From NCBI GenBank assembly GCA_016490735.1, contig JAEMWC010001214.1:159408-223407 (forward strand): a stretch of DNA of 64,000 nt, written 5' to 3'. This document shows positions 62,614-64,000 of this stretch, in pieces (position 1 is the stretch's first letter; each line of letters opens with the position of its first letter). This DNA is from Pachyseris speciosa. Taxonomy: Eukaryota; Cnidaria; Anthozoa; Scleractinia; Pachyseridae. Made by a program: the position numbers and the translations under genes. A model generated the notes under the pieces. That model worked only from the letters and a program-made list of their open reading frames with translations. It searched no databases and was not told the DNA's origin.

Positions 62614-62698
62614 CAGACACACGTGACCAGACCCAACCAGGGTCTCTTCTCTCTCGCTCCAGGAGCGGGAAGAGGAGAGACCCTGGGAACGAGGTTGA
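62614..62698 (-). mobile_element. CCTCGTTCCCAGGGTCTC-type repeat, minus orientation
   Basis: Inverse of 60734-60820: CACGTGACCAGACCCAACCA ... GAGAGACCCTGGGAACGAGG. Near-identical length and ends. Confidence 0.8.
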
Positions 62699-62774
62699 TC
62701 TCTTTGAAGATGATATTGAAAACTGGCCTCAAAATGTTTCTGTTTTGTATATGTAAAAAAATGGGGTTAGTTCT

Positions 62775-62890
62775 ATTGAAACGATCTTTTCAGAGCTGGG
62801 TTTCTCCGTCAATCAAACAATTAACTATCCAGATTTTGTATTAAAGAGAAAATCGTGGTTTCAAGGCTTACATTTTAAAGAAATGACTCC
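62775..62890. repeat. Direct repeat, copy 2
   Basis: Matches 60396-60513 in the same orientation (GAGCTGGGTTTCTCCGTCAA, CAATTAACTATCCAGATTTT, GTATTAAAGAGAAAATCGTG). Confidence 0.8.
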
Positions 62891-63649
62891 ATATGTAGAT
62901 CTCTCAAAGATGGAGTACCCGTGTGATGCTGATTTCTCAGAGGCCCGCTTACAAACCTCACGAGTAAATCCGCTTCCCAGTTTAAGAACAGCCCATAATC
63001 TCGAGGGAAAGCAATGTAAAACAAGTGTTTATTGAGACCAGGGGCGGATCATTCTGTAGCGTGTCTGCATCCGGGTTGAAAATGTAGAAGTAATAAAAAA
63101 GAATATGAGTTAATCCTGAACAGGTCGGGTTTGTAACATGACCTCTCTTCGGAACAACTTGAGGCAGTGCCGTAGAAGGGCTAAAATTTATTGGGGGGGG
63201 GGGGGGGAGGGGTGCATATCAATGAGCACCTAAGGCGCGAGTTTCTGAGGGTGTTCTGGGGCTTGTTTCCGCGGGAGATTTTGAAATATTATGATCCATG
63301 AAATAGTATTTTCCAGCCTTCAGAGGGTAGTTTCCAGCATTCTTTACTGACTAAACCATTGATCGGATATGTTACTTGAACGTTTCACCCTCTTTATTGA
63401 CCAGGTTTATTATACAATTTGACATGCAAATTGTCAGTGTTGTCTGGTAAATTAACCACTTAACTTTTAAATATACCCCGCAGACTATAACATTTCTTGG
63501 TTTAATTCGGATGTTTGAATTGACTTCCAGAGCAAAGACAACTTTCGGGGCAAATCGTTTTTGTTTTAATTTTCATGCACGTAAAAGAAGGAATTAACAG
63601 ACCAACGTGACTTCTGTTGTGTTTACAATGTGTTTCCGAAAGCCTTTAT

Positions 63650-63688
<39 letters not shown>

Positions 63689-64000
63689 AGTTGATCACAT
63701 AGAATTTCAGGAATGATTAAAAACACCCTTTTTTCGTTTGTAATTATCTGCATTGGTTCCGGAGATATTTAAGTTTAAAAAATGTGTAAAATATGCAAAT
63801 GAGATCACTTATAACGTCATAGTATCAACCCACTATAACATCATCGGCAAGTATATAAATAGAGCTAGCTTGGTAAATTTTCAGCAGAGACCATAAAGCC
63901 AACACACCTACGGCTGTAAAAAGTTCGGTTCCCATGGCAACTCATTCTTTTCCAGTCCCCCCAACTGACCTGATTTCAATAATTTAGTGATTTTCAGCTC
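62891..64000. other. Right end of window, no gene recognised
   Basis: It contains a poly-G tract at 63192-63212. AT-rich text at 63720-63970 shares short words (GGAGATATTTAAG, CCATGGCAAC) with the fold-back element at 29.2-29.9 kb. No exon is supported. Confidence 0.5.

Overview
The window looks like nuclear DNA of a cnidarian, most likely a scleractinian coral. It is AT-rich and intron-rich, with canonical GT-AG junctions. The repeats are of kinds I associate with coral genomes: tRNA-derived SINEs, Penelope-like elements with GIY-YIG endonucleases, CR1/L2- and L1-type non-LTR elements, and many short inverted-repeat (MITE-like) transposons. Nothing prokaryotic is present. The species call is inference.

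The main gene is on the minus strand: a leucine-rich-repeat G-protein-coupled receptor (LGR, relaxin-receptor/GRL101-like). Its membrane-region exon is cut by the left edge of the window (1-307). Upstream lie at least 15 exons that each encode one leucine-rich repeat, nearly all exactly 72 nt and all in phase 2. They sit at 8.5, 9.9, 10.7, 11.4, 12.9, 13.1, 13.7, 16.0, 17.0, 17.3, 17.5, 18.3, 18.5, 19.5, 50.1 and 50.3 kb. One has lost a base (71 nt), one is a 48-nt remnant and one is 69 nt. The 5' end (signal peptide, any LDLa modules, promoter) was not found and is probably right of 50.4 kb or outside the window. The two distal exons may instead belong to a second LGR gene.

A 30.5-kb interval, an intron if the gene is one unit, separates the 19.5- and 50.1-kb exons. 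It holds a decaying plus-strand multi-exon gene or element of a Mutator-transposase-like family (about 20.1-31.0 kb, perhaps to 32.4 kb). Inside that locus lie a 5'-truncated Penelope-like insertion with a 13-bp target duplication (22.9-23.9 kb) and a broken CR1/L2-type retrotransposon (about 23.95-27.96 kb). Further right are a roughly 4.9-kb inverted-repeat composite with other inverted-repeat elements nested in it (33.3-38.1 kb), two copies of a palindromic element (39.0 and 41.8 kb), an L1-type 3' fragment (42.3-43.4 kb) and a second Penelope-like reverse transcriptase relic (47.1-49.1 kb).

Right of 50.4 kb I see no convincing host exons. That part holds a pair of inverted arms of about 500-590 bp around a 3.2-kb spacer (53.7-58.0 kb), several short palindromes, and repeats arranged both directly and inverted between 60.4 and 62.9 kb. 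Small open frames elsewhere look like chance ORFs or repeat relics.

All family calls come from reading motifs by eye. No database search was run.
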